DNA of 60,000 nt from Branchiostoma floridae (GCF_000003815.2 NC_049995.1:15188721-15248720), one strand, 5' to 3'; numbered from the stretch's first letter, positions 22,823 to 33,783 are shown. A program made the numbers and translations. Notes: generated by a model not told the origin, from the letters alone.

Positions 22823-22977
22823 CAGATCCTACGGTAGCATAAGATAGTATCAAAAGCTGCCAGAGGAGTGAAGCCGGCCTAGTAGTGTGTTTGGCTATAC
22901 CGGGCACATGTATACCTCTCTAGTCTAACTACACTCCTTGGCCAGTTTAGTACTCTCTTATGCCATCGTAGGATCTG
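22823..22977. mobile_element. 155-bp MITE with CAGATCCTACG termini
   Basis: CAGATCCTACGGTAGCATAA at the left is an imperfect inverted copy of the right end, GCCATCGTAGGATCTG. The match extends about 45 bp inward with several mismatches. Confidence 0.7.
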
Positions 22978-22979
22978 TA

Positions 22980-24000
22980 TCTGTAGGTGTATCTATATTA
23001 GTTACTTCGGCGTTACACACCAGCTTTGCAGGCACGCTGCGCGGCAGCAGCCGTCACTGAACGACCCATCACACCTAACTTTTGCACATCTATCTGCAAG
23101 CGTTCTTTAAAACTATCCGTATATATACGGGCTTAGCAGGACAGGGCGTTACGGATATCCTACGAGTTGCATTTTCTTCCCAGTGATGCTGTAACTAGGT
23201 GGTTTTCGAGAGGATCTGCTTTGAAATTAGGCGACTCTGAGTAGAACACATAGCCCTGTACCATCAGTTGTAATGATATTTCAACAGAATACAGATGTTT
23301 TTGAGAGAAATCTAAAATTTTTGTTTCGCTTTGCTGATTTTCTTCCGTACAAATGGAGTCATTAAAAAGCCAGCAAAAGTAGTAAACAATTTTTAATTCA
23401 ATAGTCAGAAGCTGGCTTCAGACAATCAACATCAGCATATCCATTGAAAACTAAAAACAATGTAATCAAAAACTGTTTGATACACGCTACAAAGGAACAA
23501 CTACTGATTGCGCGTGCCATGAATCCTACAATCAGCCAAGCGAGCGGTAACAAGAGCTTTCTGTCTTGAGTGTGCGAACAGAACATATGATGAATAAGAA
23601 AACTATTTAACACAACCGTCTGTTACCTTCCTCAGGGTAATACCTGACTGCAAAGTGAACAAGTCAGAACTGCCATCAGAAAGATGACAGACGGTACGGT
23701 TATAATGGAAATAAAACAACGACTGTGTAAAAGAGTCTCTTCATTCAGTAACTAAAAAACCTGATAAAGCTATTTTAAGAACATGTGGTGACCGTGGAAC
23801 TGTTCAGAAATAGCTAAATCTGCAAAAGCAAGATATGAAAAGAAAACAAAAGTTAGGAGATTAGGGGTGACAACATTTCTTTCCGTTGTAATCCAAGATA
23901 TTACCTTCTACTCCCTTTCTAGTGACTTTTAAGTTCCGCATTATTTGTCATGAAGCTCGCATGACTTTGCAGAGGGGTTTCTTTTTTCTGTTTAGGTGTC
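22980..24000 (+). other. 5' flank of LRR3
   Basis: Bases 23040-23210 repeat LINE-like phrases with the CCGTATATATACGGG palindrome. Bases 23395-23520 are the inverted counterpart of the SatA/CAGCTTCTG upstream block. At 23975-24008 is the acceptor-like TTCTTTTTTCTGTTTAG/GTGTCAGGACATC directly before the ATG. The TATA-like box is weak here (CATTATTTG near 23939). Confidence 0.5.
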
Positions 24001-24008
24001 AGGACATC

Positions 24009-27000
24009 ATGTGGAGAAGGTGGCGACACCTGCTGATGTTCCTTCTCATCATCCTGAAGGAGCCCAACATGCCGGAAGCCGACTGCAGCTGCCGACCATT
24101 TTCACGATGCAGTTGCCTTAACCGGGGCCTTTCCAGCATCCCTCAGACCCTCCCAACATCCATTATTACCTTAGATTTTAGAGGTAATTTAATAGCAACT
24201 TTAAACCAGTCCGAGTTGGTATCGTATAGGGATTTGCAGGGGTTGGAGATGGGAAATAGCATCACTACTCTTGATTGTTTACCCAATTTACCCAAGCTCG
24301 AAAGGTTGGACTTAAGAGAGAACAAAATTACTAATATTCATCCCTGTACATTTGCTCTACCCAGTCTTAGAACGTTGTTACTGTTCGACAACCAGATAAG
24401 AAAGATTCCGTCAGGCACACTTACGAATCTCACGTTGCTTCGTCAAGTAGATCTGTCCCGCAACAAGATCACAACGATACAGTCTGGTGCATTTGCAAAT
24501 CTACCCCGGCTAACATGTTTGGATCTGTCATTCAACCAGATAACAGGGATTCAGTCGAATCTATTCGCTGATTTAATCTCTCTCGAAAAATTGATGCTGC
24601 ACAACAACAATATAACAAAGATTACGTCTGGTACATTTGGAAATCAACCCCGACTGGAAAGGTTGTCCCTTTACTCCAACAAGATAACGAATATTCAGTT
24701 TGGTACGATTGTAAATCTACCCCAGTTACATACATTGCTTCTATCCTCCAACCAGATAACAACAATTCAGGCAGGTACATTTGTAAATCTGCCACGGCTC
24801 GTATTGTTCGAGCTGTCTAAGAATCAGATTTCAATCATTCAACCGGGTGCATTTGCAACCTTAACCAAACTTGAAGAGTTGTACCTGTCCAACAACCAAA
24901 TAGCAATGATGCAGCCTGACATATTTGCAAATCAATCCCAAATAAAACAGTTAAACCTGAACGACAACAATATAACAACGGTCCAGGAGGGTTTATTTGC
25001 ATATCTTCCCCAGATTAAAGTGTTGGGCCTGTCTAACAACCAGATTACAACCATTCTTTCTGGTACATTTGCAAATCTACCAGAACTTATAGAGTTGGAG
25101 TTGTATAGGAACATAATCACAATTGTTCTGCCAGGTGCATTTGCAAATTCAACCCGACTACAAAAGTTATATCTGTCCCGCAACAAGATAACGACAATTC
25201 ACCCTGATACATTTGCAAAGCTAACCCAGCTCCAAACGTTGTACTTGACCTCAAACAAGATAGCAACAATTCAGACCGGAACATTTGCAGATTTACACCA
25301 CGTCGGAGCGTTGTGTCTGACCAAAAACCAGATAACAGAGGTTCAGCCTGGATTATTCGCAAATCAACAACGGCTAACAGATTTGTTCCTGTCCTCCAAC
25401 AACATAACGGAGATTCAGCATGATTCATTCGCTAACCTAACTCACCTCAAAATGCTTTTTCTAAACAGAAACCAGATAAAAACAATTCAGTCAGGTGCTT
25501 TTGCACATCTACCGAAGCTACAAAAGTTGTATCTATCCTACAATCAAATAAATCAGATCTTTCCTGATACATTTGGAAATATGTCCCGGCTGCAACATTT
25601 GGACCTGGGCGCCAACCAGATAACTCACATCTACCCTGACGCATTTGCAAATCTGCCCCTACTCCAGTTTTTGTACCTACAGTCAAACAAAATGTCTGCC
25701 GTGTTTGATTTATCCTTTTACTTCTTGCTGCCTTCAATTCGTACCATGAATCTTAACTCTAACCCCTGGGATTGTGATTGTAGGATGGCTCCCTTCAGGC
25801 TGAATATTACAAAATATCCTCTATTCAAACACCAGATAATATGTACCCAACCAGCTAAATTCAAAGGACAGAAGCTTGCAAATGTCAATCCTGACGAAAT
25901 GATATGTAAAGAGTCAACTATATCAACACCGTCTAACAACTGTTACAACGGTATTGTGACCTCACGCTCTCACTGGTACTTCAAAACAAGTAAAACTAAA
26001 CCAACAACTCCCACCCTTTTAATCAATTCAAACAAACCAGAAAGCAGCAGTTCTTATAAACCTATTCTCATTAGTTCTGTTGGTGGCTCAGTATGTGTCT
26101 TTGTCCTGATTGGCAGTATCGTTCTGATCTGCTATAAAAGAATGAGAAGTCAGTCCCCTTTACAACAAAGTCACAATGTCATTGTCAGCAACACAAACAC
26201 AGCCGTTTCCGTACAGACCAGTAGTCATGACAACCAGTATGAAGATATTGACAGCCATCATGATCAGCCAGTTCAGGGTCAGTCTCGGGCTAACACCCAA
26301 TCTCTGAAAGTAGGAAGTTTTTCACATACCAAAGTGCTGTCTGCCTTAAAGCCAAATCCTATGTACGGAGATGCAGGGACACTGCAAAAGGACCCAGCAT
26401 CTACCAATAATCATGATCAGACAGGGCAGGACCAGTCTCAGACTAACACTCAATCTCTAAGGGTTGGAAATCTATCGCATGCGGAAGTTCTAGCTGCCTT
26501 GAAACCAAATGTCATGTATGCAGGTGTGGTAACCCCCCAAAAGGACCCACAATCTGCCAGTGATCATAATCAGTATGAAGATATTGACAACCATCATGAT
26601 CAGACAGGGCAGGGCCAGTCTCAGGCCATCACTGAATCCGACACAAACGCCGCGGCTACTGTAACAATCAGTGGCCATAGTCTGACACAAGATCGGCCCA
26701 TCACTGAATCCCTGGACACTAAACGTCCACAATGTAACACACTAACAGATTTCCCAAACTCAAAGCTTAATACGCTGTACAAAGTTGCGGGACAGTATCA
26801 GACCATCACTAAATCCGACACGAACACCACAGATGCTGTAGTGACCAGGGGTCATGATCACCAGTATGAAGACATGATCCAAGATAAGAAGGTAGAGCAG
26901 GGTCCCTCTCAGACCATCACTAAATCCAACACAAACGCCACAGATGCTGAAGTGACCAGTGGTCGTGTTCACCAGTGTGAAGACATGAACAAACATAATC

Positions 27001-27110
27001 AGATAGACCAGGGCCAGTCTCATGCCAAAACAGAATCTTTGGATGCTAGAAATTTTACTTATGGCTCAGGGCCATCTGCCTCGCAGCTAAATTCGCTATA
27101 TGCAAATTAG
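24009..27110 (+). CDS. LRR3: leucine-rich repeat transmembrane receptor
   Basis: The product has 1033 residues. It has a signal peptide (MWRRWRHLLMFLLIIL), an LRRNT (CSC...CSC), 21 LRRs of about 24 residues, an LRRCT starting with NPWDCDC near 585, a Thr/Ser stalk, a membrane helix at about 686-709 followed by YKRMR, and a 324-residue tail. Tail tyrosines include YEDI, MYGDA, NVMYAGV (fits the ITIM pattern), a second YEDI, LYKVAGQYQTI, YEDM (YxxM, the PI3-kinase SH2 consensus) and a terminal LYAN (YxN, the Grb2 SH2 consensus). One repeat has the tyrosine replaced by Cys (HQCEDM). The frame is open 29 codons further upstream, but every paralogue starts at this ATG, just after an acceptor-like TTTAG. 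Probably a plasma-membrane recognition receptor; ligand and cell type unknown. Confidence 0.92.
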   Translation: MWRRWRHLLMFLLIILKEPNMPEADCSCRPFSRCSCLNRGLSSIPQTLPTSIITLDFRGNLIATLNQSELVSYRDLQGLEMGNSITTLDCLPNLPKLERLDLRENKITNIHPCTFALPSLRTLLLFDNQIRKIPSGTLTNLTLLRQVDLSRNKITTIQSGAFANLPRLTCLDLSFNQITGIQSNLFADLISLEKLMLHNNNITKITSGTFGNQPRLERLSLYSNKITNIQFGTIVNLPQLHTLLLSSNQITTIQAGTFVNLPRLVLFELSKNQISIIQPGAFATLTKLEELYLSNNQIAMMQPDIFANQSQIKQLNLNDNNITTVQEGLFAYLPQIKVLGLSNNQITTILSGTFANLPELIELELYRNIITIVLPGAFANSTRLQKLYLSRNKITTIHPDTFAKLTQLQTLYLTSNKIATIQTGTFADLHHVGALCLTKNQITEVQPGLFANQQRLTDLFLSSNNITEIQHDSFANLTHLKMLFLNRNQIKTIQSGAFAHLPKLQKLYLSYNQINQIFPDTFGNMSRLQHLDLGANQITHIYPDAFANLPLLQFLYLQSNKMSAVFDLSFYFLLPSIRTMNLNSNPWDCDCRMAPFRLNITKYPLFKHQIICTQPAKFKGQKLANVNPDEMICKESTISTPSNNCYNGIVTSRSHWYFKTSKTKPTTPTLLINSNKPESSSSYKPILISSVGGSVCVFVLIGSIVLICYKRMRSQSPLQQSHNVIVSNTNTAVSVQTSSHDNQYEDIDSHHDQPVQGQSRANTQSLKVGSFSHTKVLSALKPNPMYGDAGTLQKDPASTNNHDQTGQDQSQTNTQSLRVGNLSHAEVLAALKPNVMYAGVVTPQKDPQSASDHNQYEDIDNHHDQTGQGQSQAITESDTNAAATVTISGHSLTQDRPITESLDTKRPQCNTLTDFPNSKLNTLYKVAGQYQTITKSDTNTTDAVVTRGHDHQYEDMIQDKKVEQGPSQTITKSNTNATDAEVTSGRVHQCEDMNKHNQIDQGQSHAKTESLDARNFTYGSGPSASQLNSLYAN

Positions 27111-27185
27111 TGCAGGAGGAGATTCTAAGTAAAGATCTAAAAGAAAGGGAGAAACAGCCCACCTTTTACAACACGTCGGTAGAAG

Positions 27186-27370
27186 GTACTGCGCCTGCGC
27201 GAACCCTGGTCAACGTTGCTTGAAATCCCGCTTGTTGCACAGTATATGTTAGAGACATGGTTTCATGTACACGGGATTTTACCCTTATATACGCACGTAC
27301 TTTCTTAAATGCGGCCCTTTAGTAAACCGGGAGTTTAGCATGTCTACACTTTTCGCGCAGGCACAGTGCG
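27186..27370. mobile_element. MITE in the 3' flank of LRR3
   Basis: GTACTGCGCCTGCGCGAA at the left end is inverted as TTCGCGCAGGCACAGTGC at the right end. It is inserted between the stop codon and the conserved 3' hairpin block and is absent from the corresponding places in LRR1, LRR4 and LRR5. Confidence 0.7.
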
Positions 27371-27378
27371 TTCCGGTG

Positions 27379-27470
27379 ACGTGCTACCTTGTACACAATT
27401 GGCCCACCACCATAGAATGATAGCATGATGTCTCCCAATCATTTTAGAGACAAGTATAATGTTCTTTGAT
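27379..27470 (+). promoter_or_regulatory. Conserved 3' block with hairpin-like core, LRR3
   Basis: CCACCAT-AGA-ATGATAG at 27407-27423 is followed by GCATGATGTCTCCCAATCAT. The same block follows LRR1 (1539-1555), LRR2 (14099-14115), LRR4 (36711-36727) and LRR5 (42170-42186). Here the stem has two mismatches. Confidence 0.5.
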
Positions 27471-27640
27471 CGAGATTGTACATTTTGGTTGTACGGCTTT
27501 TCATACACGTTTGTGCAAATGAGGTAATTTGGACTTTGCTCAATGTAGAAACCCCATAAATCCGTCCCCACGTCCACAGGAAGTAAACGGGTTGTTGGGA
27601 AACGGATGGGAAACAAAATACTTCCATCAATAGTAGAAAC

Positions 27641-28226
27641 TAGGATTGGGTATCGGTACGGTGTACCGGTAGCCTGGGTACCATCCGGAAAGTAGTTTGC
27701 TCCGGCGTTCATTATATACTATATACAGTCGCTTCTAGCTCTGACATTCACTATACACTATATACAGTCGCTTCACTGTGTTTCCGTCTGGGAACGCGGG
27801 CCATCTCAACGTCTGGAATCGTACAAAAAGTGGAAGCAGGCGCTGATTGGTCCCCACATATGAGCGAATTATGGAATGGGTTCAAGCGATCGTTCGAACA
27901 GGCGTTCCAACACCAGAGAAGCCCTCCGTCCGCTTGCGGGAGGTCCTGTTGTCATCGAAAGAGCGCTCTAGAACCTATTCCTTGATTCGCTCATTAACTG
28001 GCGTAACCACCAAACATAGGAGCGAACTACTATCCGGATGGTACCCAGGCTAGTGTACCGGTACAAAACCGTTTTTTCTTATTGGAGCGAAATGGACCAT
28101 TGTTTTGAGTATCGTCCATTCACAAGTTTTCATATAATGAATCAGGTCCAGGTTCAAGTCCGGACCTGGAGCTGATCCTCTGGACCTGAACCGGACCTGA
28201 ATTTCCTGTACCGGTACAAACCCCTA
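27641..28226. mobile_element. Older hAT-type element carrying a nested insertion
   Basis: The outer ends TAGGATTGGGTA and ...CCCCTA match the termini of the element at 59129-59551. Flanking octamers GTAGAAAC and GTAGGAAC differ at one base, consistent with a mutated 8-bp target duplication. Internal GGTCCAGGTTCAAGTCCGGA matches the other copies. Confidence 0.75.
27670..28052. mobile_element. 383-bp nested inverted-repeat element
   Basis: It starts TAGCCTGGGTACCATCCGG and ends with the inverted copy CCGGATGGTACCCAGGCTA. It is flanked by direct GTGTACCGG at 27661-27669 and 28053-28061, a 9-10 bp duplication of hAT-element sequence. A second copy starts at 59750. The target length fits a Mutator-like (MULE) element, but no transposase is present. 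Confidence 0.85.
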
Positions 28227-28239
28227 GTAGGAACAGTAA

Positions 28240-30360
28240 GGGCAGGCAAAATTGTAATATATCATTTTTCGGATTGTTAAATTTATATTACTATCTGTTA
28301 CATGAAGCTTTGTTGGGGGGATAGAATAGAAATGAAATTTTTCTACCCCTACCACACATTTACTTATGTTCTATATTTTTTTTAAAATTGATTTCATATT
28401 TTTTTAAACAAATCTGATGAATTGATAGATCAAACAGTAGAAACAGAGTGATTTATTGTAATACGAAGGACTTTAAATGGGTGTCATCAATAGTTTGTAT
28501 GAACAGTGATTGCATGGACAAGTGCTGCAGTGTGAATATCATTCAGTACTTAGGACATCATCAGGAAAGTAAAGTCACTGACATGTAACGTGAATGCCAC
28601 TTAGTACCTATAGCAATGTGTTTAGTTTATATCAACTTTATACAGAAATGGTATAGACAATTGCTCTAGCGGGAATGTCATTAAGGCAATTGACAGCACT
28701 GACAGTGTATACAGTAGCAACAGTGACTCTAGTGTGAATGTTATTCAGAACCAAGCAAAGGCATCAGTAGAGTAGACGGTGAAAGCAGAGGTAAGTGTTG
28801 TAATATGAAAGGCATTCAGCACCAAGGACAGCTTCAATGATGTGAACAGTAAGAACAGTGATAATTGTTGTAACAAAAAGATTTACAGCGTCTAAAGTGT
28901 AAACAGAATCAATTACGCTGCTATTTGTTACCATCTTTCTTAATTCTTATTACTAGTATCTGGTTCATTTTAACTTATACTATTTCATTTGTTAGATTTG
29001 ATGGGGTAGTGATACTACTTTTGTTTCTCCCACTAACGTGTGTTCAGTTTTGTCCTATGTTTTGTAAATTGATTTCAAACTGTGTGAAAAAATGTAATGC
29101 AATCGAGACCAGTGACGACAGAGACATAATGGTGTAGTGTTCAGTATTTGTCAAACCAAAGACAGCACCAATAGTATGAACAGTGATAACAGAGACTGTA
29201 CAAGAGTTGCAGTGTGAATATTATTCAGCACTTAGGGCATTAACATGGTATGGAAAGTAAAAGCAAAAACAATCACTGTAATGTGAATGCCATTTAGTAC
29301 CTGCAGCATAAATAGTCTAGACAGTAATGACAGGGACAGTTTTTCTAGTGTGAATGTTATCCAGAACGATGGAAAGGCATCGGTAGTGGTAAATGGCGCA
29401 AGTAGAAGTGGGTGTTGGAATATGAAAGGCATTCAGCACCAGGGACAGCTTCAATAATGTGAACAATAGCAACAGGGAAAATTGTTGTAGTGCAAAATAA
29501 TTTAGAGTCAATAGTGTAAACAGAATCAATTATGTTACTAATTGTTATCATTTACTATCTTTATTATTCTCGGGTTTGTTCTATTTACATGATTATTGGT
29601 GGGGGTAGTAGTAGTAGATTTCTTTCTCCCCCTAACACGTGTTCAGTTTTGATCTATGTTTTGTAAATCGATTTCAAAATGTGCGAAGAAATGTAATGAA
29701 ATCAAGATCAATAAGTGACAAAGTAAATAAATGTTGTAGTGTTCAGGATTTTTCGTCTAGTCTCTCTCAGTCTCTATTTCCGCTTCTTGTAGCCTCAAGA
29801 ACAGAACTTTTCTACAAGGGCTGGCTCTAGAGGAGTGTAGCTAAACGTAAAATCGGGTACAGGTACAGGAATCAGTTACAGAGCAGTGAACACTAATGGA
29901 AATCTGTATTGGCGATAATGTAAAAGTAGACAAGTTCAGGGTGTCATAATCTCATCCGTGAACATTCCAGGTCATAAGAACTCACCCCACACAGCAGCCC
30001 GCTATCTCAAGTGTCCAAAAGTCTGTTGACCAGCGGAAGGTCCCACAGCCTTCGAGTTTGCCACCATCTTGGCATCACATGACCTCAAGTTAGGGACTGA
30101 CCACTTCAAATTAGGGGTCAGCACAGGCTAAAAAAATAAACTAAAACCTTGTTTTCTGCCTAATCTGAATGTCTGCACCCTACACTGTCTCACCAATATG
30201 AAATGTTTCTAGCATTTTCCTGCTAAAAGTCGAAAATAGGCTAAAATACTATGGACTCGTTTTGGGCCTTCTGCGGCTGCGTCAATTAGGGTCATTGCCC
30301 TACAGGGGTTTAGGTACAGGCCCGGACCTGTACATGTATCTAAACTATTTACCAAAGTAA
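28240..30360. repeat. Far 3' flank of LRR3: degenerate satellite
   Basis: Bases 28430-29560 are the degenerate satellite with ATGTGAATGCCATTTAGTACC and AGTGTGAATGTTATTCAGAACC phrases, inverted relative to the copies 3' of LRR1 and LRR5 as expected for a plus-strand gene. Bases 29570-29870 and 30300-30360 match the ends of the flank near 300-780. Bases 29940-30290 contain nothing recognised. Confidence 0.55.
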
Positions 30361-30690
30361 CATGTCCTTTAATAATGACAGCAACAGAAATTGACTATTC
30401 ACAACGTGACAATGTTTATTCAAAGTTACAATCAGGAGGTGCTAGTGGTCTTCCTATTGTGTCAGCTAAGATATATGCATATTGCAACATTCAAATGTAC
30501 TCTCAACAAAGTACAACAATTTTAGTTAACAATGTGCGAATCTGATAATCATTTTAGAGACGAGGATGCAACCAGTCTCTGAAGAAGGTTTATTTCATTC
30601 GTCAGCTCGCATCAGTTTTGGGATTCCCAGCGGATGTTATCCATATAATGAAATCAACATGGCCTAAAAAATATACTGGTGAGTCACAAA
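30360..30690. other. Cassette end sequence shared with 1-330 and 39770-40050
   Basis: An inverted copy of the sequence opening the window, including GACAATGTTTATTCAAAGTT, GTCTTCCTATTGTGTCAGCT and CAGCTCGCATCAGTTTTGGG. No coding potential is seen. It marks the outer boundary of the duplicated cassette. Confidence 0.6.
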
Positions 30691-30699
30691 AATATATTT

Positions 30700-31313
30700 A
30701 TGGTAATGGTAATGGTTTATTTAACCGAAACTCATCGCAGCCAATCGGCTGAATTGCGAGGTTCACAAAGTTTCACACACTAATGTAAAAGCAAACAACA
30801 ATATACAAGTGCCTCCAATTTACAATACATACATCCAGTTAAAACTTACAGATGTAAAACAAAATGGAATGTTAAAAAGACAACATACGAATAACAGGCA
30901 GTTAAGATATAGGAGTAAGTTCCAGCATACTAAGTATCATTTAGCAGCTTCATTGCTCTCGGTAAAAAAGATAGCTCGTGTCTTTTTGTTCGACTACGTG
31001 TAGTCATGACCTGTCTGTCACGGCGAAGTCCATAGCCACTGTGTGACTTGCGTGATAAGAAGCTGTTCAGGGGGTTAGTTTCATCAGCCAAGACACTCTG
31101 AAAAGTGCGTAAGGTGGCTTCGTCACGTCTGGACGACAAAGTCGGCAGGGAGTCCGAAGAAATGCCAATGATTCTGCAGCACCGTTTTTGCACGGCTTCT
31201 AGCATGTGACTTAAGCGATTTGGCAGTCCACCCCAGACCGGACTCGCATATTCCAAGATGGGCCGAATAAATGACAGGTAGAAGCACTTGCGGTGGGCAC
31301 TTGCGGTGGGCAA
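30700..31313 (-). mobile_element. 5'-truncated CR1/Jockey-like LINE
   Basis: A 127-codon frame (31313-30930) reads YLSFIRPILEYASPVWGGL and LEAVQKRCCRIIGIS, the typical C-terminal end of a CR1/Jockey-clade reverse transcriptase region (RPILEYASPVW...LE.VQKR..RII). The 3' untranslated part runs to a short GGTAAT repeat near 30715-30730, as in CR1 elements whose 3' ends are short tandem repeats. The 5' portion is missing. Confidence 0.8.
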
Positions 31314-31346
31314 TGGCGGGGCCGGATGATCGACATCTGCTGGAAG

Positions 31347-31725
31347 TTTTTTTTTTTAGATCTTCACATGGTCTGTAGCCATGGACTTAATTTTTTTTCA
31401 TTTCATGTACAATTTTACAGAGAAGTAACAGAGAGTGAAGAAACACCGCTAAGCGTACACTCTCGCTCAAAAAGTGAAGTTATTGTTCCAACATACTTTC
31501 CGTATGTTATATTTTGAAATGGTGTGTTTTCCGATCATTATCAACAAGTTTATATACTGAAATCTGACAATGTTGTAGAGCTTATAACCAACAATGACAT
31601 CATGCATGTGTAATAATAAAGGAGTGCCATAATTGATACAATACATTTTCTCGAATTGTACCCATAAAGGCTTTACACTTTTACATTCGTAAAAAAAGTG
31701 TTCAACGTAGTCCAGAGAATCACAT
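31347..31725 (-). mobile_element. 5'-truncated L1/Tx1-like LINE with 15-bp target duplication
   Basis: GACATCTGCTGGAAG is repeated exactly at 31332-31346 and 31726-31740. The left end is a T run (poly(A) on the minus strand). The minus strand reads CDSLDYVEHFFYECKSVKP and LLIMIGKHTISKYN, resembling the Cys/His-rich C-terminal segment (HLFFEC...W) of L1-like polyproteins. A young, dead insertion. Confidence 0.85.
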
Positions 31726-31844
31726 GACATCTGCTGGAAGGTGTTCCAACATATATTTCGAGACATGCTTGTTTATATAATCTTCTTGATTCTTGGAATT
31801 ATGAAATTCGATAATATTAAAATAGCCAGCCTCAGACAATTATC

Positions 31845-32026
31845 ACCTCCCTATACGTACGACCAACCTTGGGTTGTCCATTTGTATATCACACGCTACC
31901 GAAGGACACACCCTACAAGAGCAGTGGCTACCGGTGTCGGAGGCATTCTGCAAGAGTTCTTGCCCAGAACAACTGAAGCCATTCCGACACGCTTAAATAT
32001 GTTTCTGACAGTATATGAACATCAAG
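31845..32026 (+). other. Leader-exon-like block of LRR4
   Basis: It contains CAGACAATTATCACC, the CCAACCTTGGGTTGT landmark, CTACCGAAGGACACACC and GTGTCGGAGGCATTCTGCA, and ends ACATCAAG/GTAAGTCTG, a consensus donor. It lies 2.1 kb upstream of LRR4 on the same strand. Confidence 0.55.
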
Positions 32027-32249
32027 GTAAGTCTGCATCTGTGTCTATGTATGCGATATAGCCACCCTTTCACGGAAACACATCAGATTTTGTATCTATA
32101 TCTGCATTGCAGGTATGATACTTTTCGGCGTAGCACACTTGTCCCGTTCCTGTATCTATATAGTAGGTACGGCGTAAAGGTGGGGTCACACCTGCGTATA
32201 TATTTAAGTCCGTATGAGGCGCGAATGCAAGTATTTGCCTCTACCAGGC

Positions 32250-32436
32250 TCCACAGGTCATTGTAAAAATAATAGAAATATATAATACAGCATGTAACAA
32301 GTGTGACTTAGAAGACAAAAAAACACACAAAGTGTAAAAAATCTGTTTCTTTTCTATACAATTCGTTCAGCGATCTGTCAAATTCTATATCTCAGAGAGA
32401 GCGCGGCGAAAGCGCCGTCCAAGTGGGAAGGGGGTA
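32250..32436. mobile_element. MITE, right part of the CCCCCTTTCCACTAG family
   Basis: It ends AGTGGGAAGGGGGTATAAC, like 52082-52332, but the left terminus is lost and replaced by a different repeat (GGGGTCACACCTGCG at 32180). Confidence 0.6.
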
Positions 32437-32499
32437 TAACTAACTTAGAAATCGGCAAGTCCACAATATTATAAGTCTTACATTTTTTTCTTTTGTATT

Positions 32500-33200
32500 T
32501 GAGTGGTATCCTCTGTACATCTGATTTCATTTTGTTAACACCAGCACCCTTGTCATCGTTTTCTGTTGTGTAGATAGTTTGTTATTCCTTATTTTGTTTA
32601 ATTATTCAAGCAGATGTTGGGTCGACGATTATCACATTTTCTGCTTGTTGGAAAGGGTAGGTGCCTGTCAAAAGCCTGTTCGTCAAAACGCTTTCAATCT
32701 GCTTGGGGATTATGAATAGTAAATAGGGTAGCAGTGCTGTGCCGCCTTCGTTTTCATCTTCAGATGACGTACTCCAGCCTACATATTTACCATCCAATCT
32801 TTCAAGGCCCTTATAATTATCCTCCAAACACCGGCACCCTCAGATTTTTCAAACGTATGCAAGCTCCTTTCATGTACTCTATGAAGGCCCTGCATTTTCT
32901 TTTGTCTACCTCTTTCTTCTTCCGCCTAGTGGCACCTACTTCACTTTAACAGTTTTTGAGTGGCACTGACTTGGTACACGTAGGATGTGATGATGCTACT
33001 CGGTGGTTGGGACTTGGCGCTTCCTAAGATTTCTTCGTTGGTGGCGTGTTCCCACCATCTTACTTTCTGGATCAAGTGTCTCTGGTAAAACACTTCCAGT
33101 TTTTGGACATTCTATAGCTAGTTTAGCACTTACAAGTTTCAAAGCCATCGTCTCCTTAAAATATTTTACTGTTGTTGTAAATGTAACTTTCCTCTAAATT
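32500..33200 (-). mobile_element. LINE C-terminal remnant in the LRR4 upstream block
   Basis: Paralogous to 52420-53110. The minus strand shows RWWEHATNEEILG-like sequence at about 33020-33060 with interruptions. A 73-codon frame at 32827-32606 (MEDNYKGLERLDGKYVGW...) is conserved at 52740-52519 but lies inside the duplicated block and may simply be LINE or spacer sequence. Confidence 0.45.
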
Positions 33201-33629
33201 CTCCATTTCTTCAGTTAATGATCACATAGCAGCCGCCACAGCATCTTTGTCTAAAGAAGAGCAAAGAAATTATATGGTATCCTTGCCATCGATGAGAAAC
33301 ACTGTCCTTTGATATTACTTTGTAATGATAAATTATTTCAGGAAAACGCAGGTCTATTTTCTTATTTTTGGAGAAAAGTGATTTAACTCTTCTCTCCTAT
33401 AAAGATTTTAAAAAAACTTTCTATCCTTTTGCAGATTTCTTTATCTACACGGTACTAAAAGGGTCATTAAAACGTCAGAAAAGAGTTGAGAATTTTGATA
33501 TCAATATCCAAAAGCTGGCTTCAGACAATCTTAGCATATTAGCATATCACTAAAACCATAGTAATTCAAAACTGTTTGTTCCTACAACAAAGGAACAAGA
33601 AACAAGGACCACACCTTTTTAGTACCAAT

Positions 33630-33734
33630 TGTGTGTGTGACTGTGTGTATGTGTGTGTGTGTGTGTGTGTGTATGTGCGTGCGTGTCTGTGTGTGTATGT
33701 GTATGTGTGCATGTGTGTGTGCGTGTGTGTGTTT

Positions 33735-33776
<42 letters not shown>

Positions 33777-33783
33777 CTGTGTG

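Noticed and set aside
26250-27100. Classical ITAM in the tails
   Set aside because: YxxI/L pairs are either about 5 residues apart (YKNVGQYQAI) or more than 30, not the 6-12 spacing of an ITAM.
24009-27110. Variable lymphocyte receptor of the lamprey type
   Set aside because: LRRNT-LRR-LRRCT order is similar, but these genes are complete in germ line, have a membrane helix and a long tail, and I see no flanking donor cassettes of isolated LRR modules.
24009-27110. Toll-like receptor
   Set aside because: The cytoplasmic part lacks any TIR domain and is low-complexity with short tyrosine motifs.
32606-32827. A 73-codon frame starting MEDNYKGLERLDGKYVGW, conserved at 52519-52740
   Set aside because: Conservation follows from recent block duplication, and the frame lies within LINE-like remnants. 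No domain is recognised, so I do not call it a gene.
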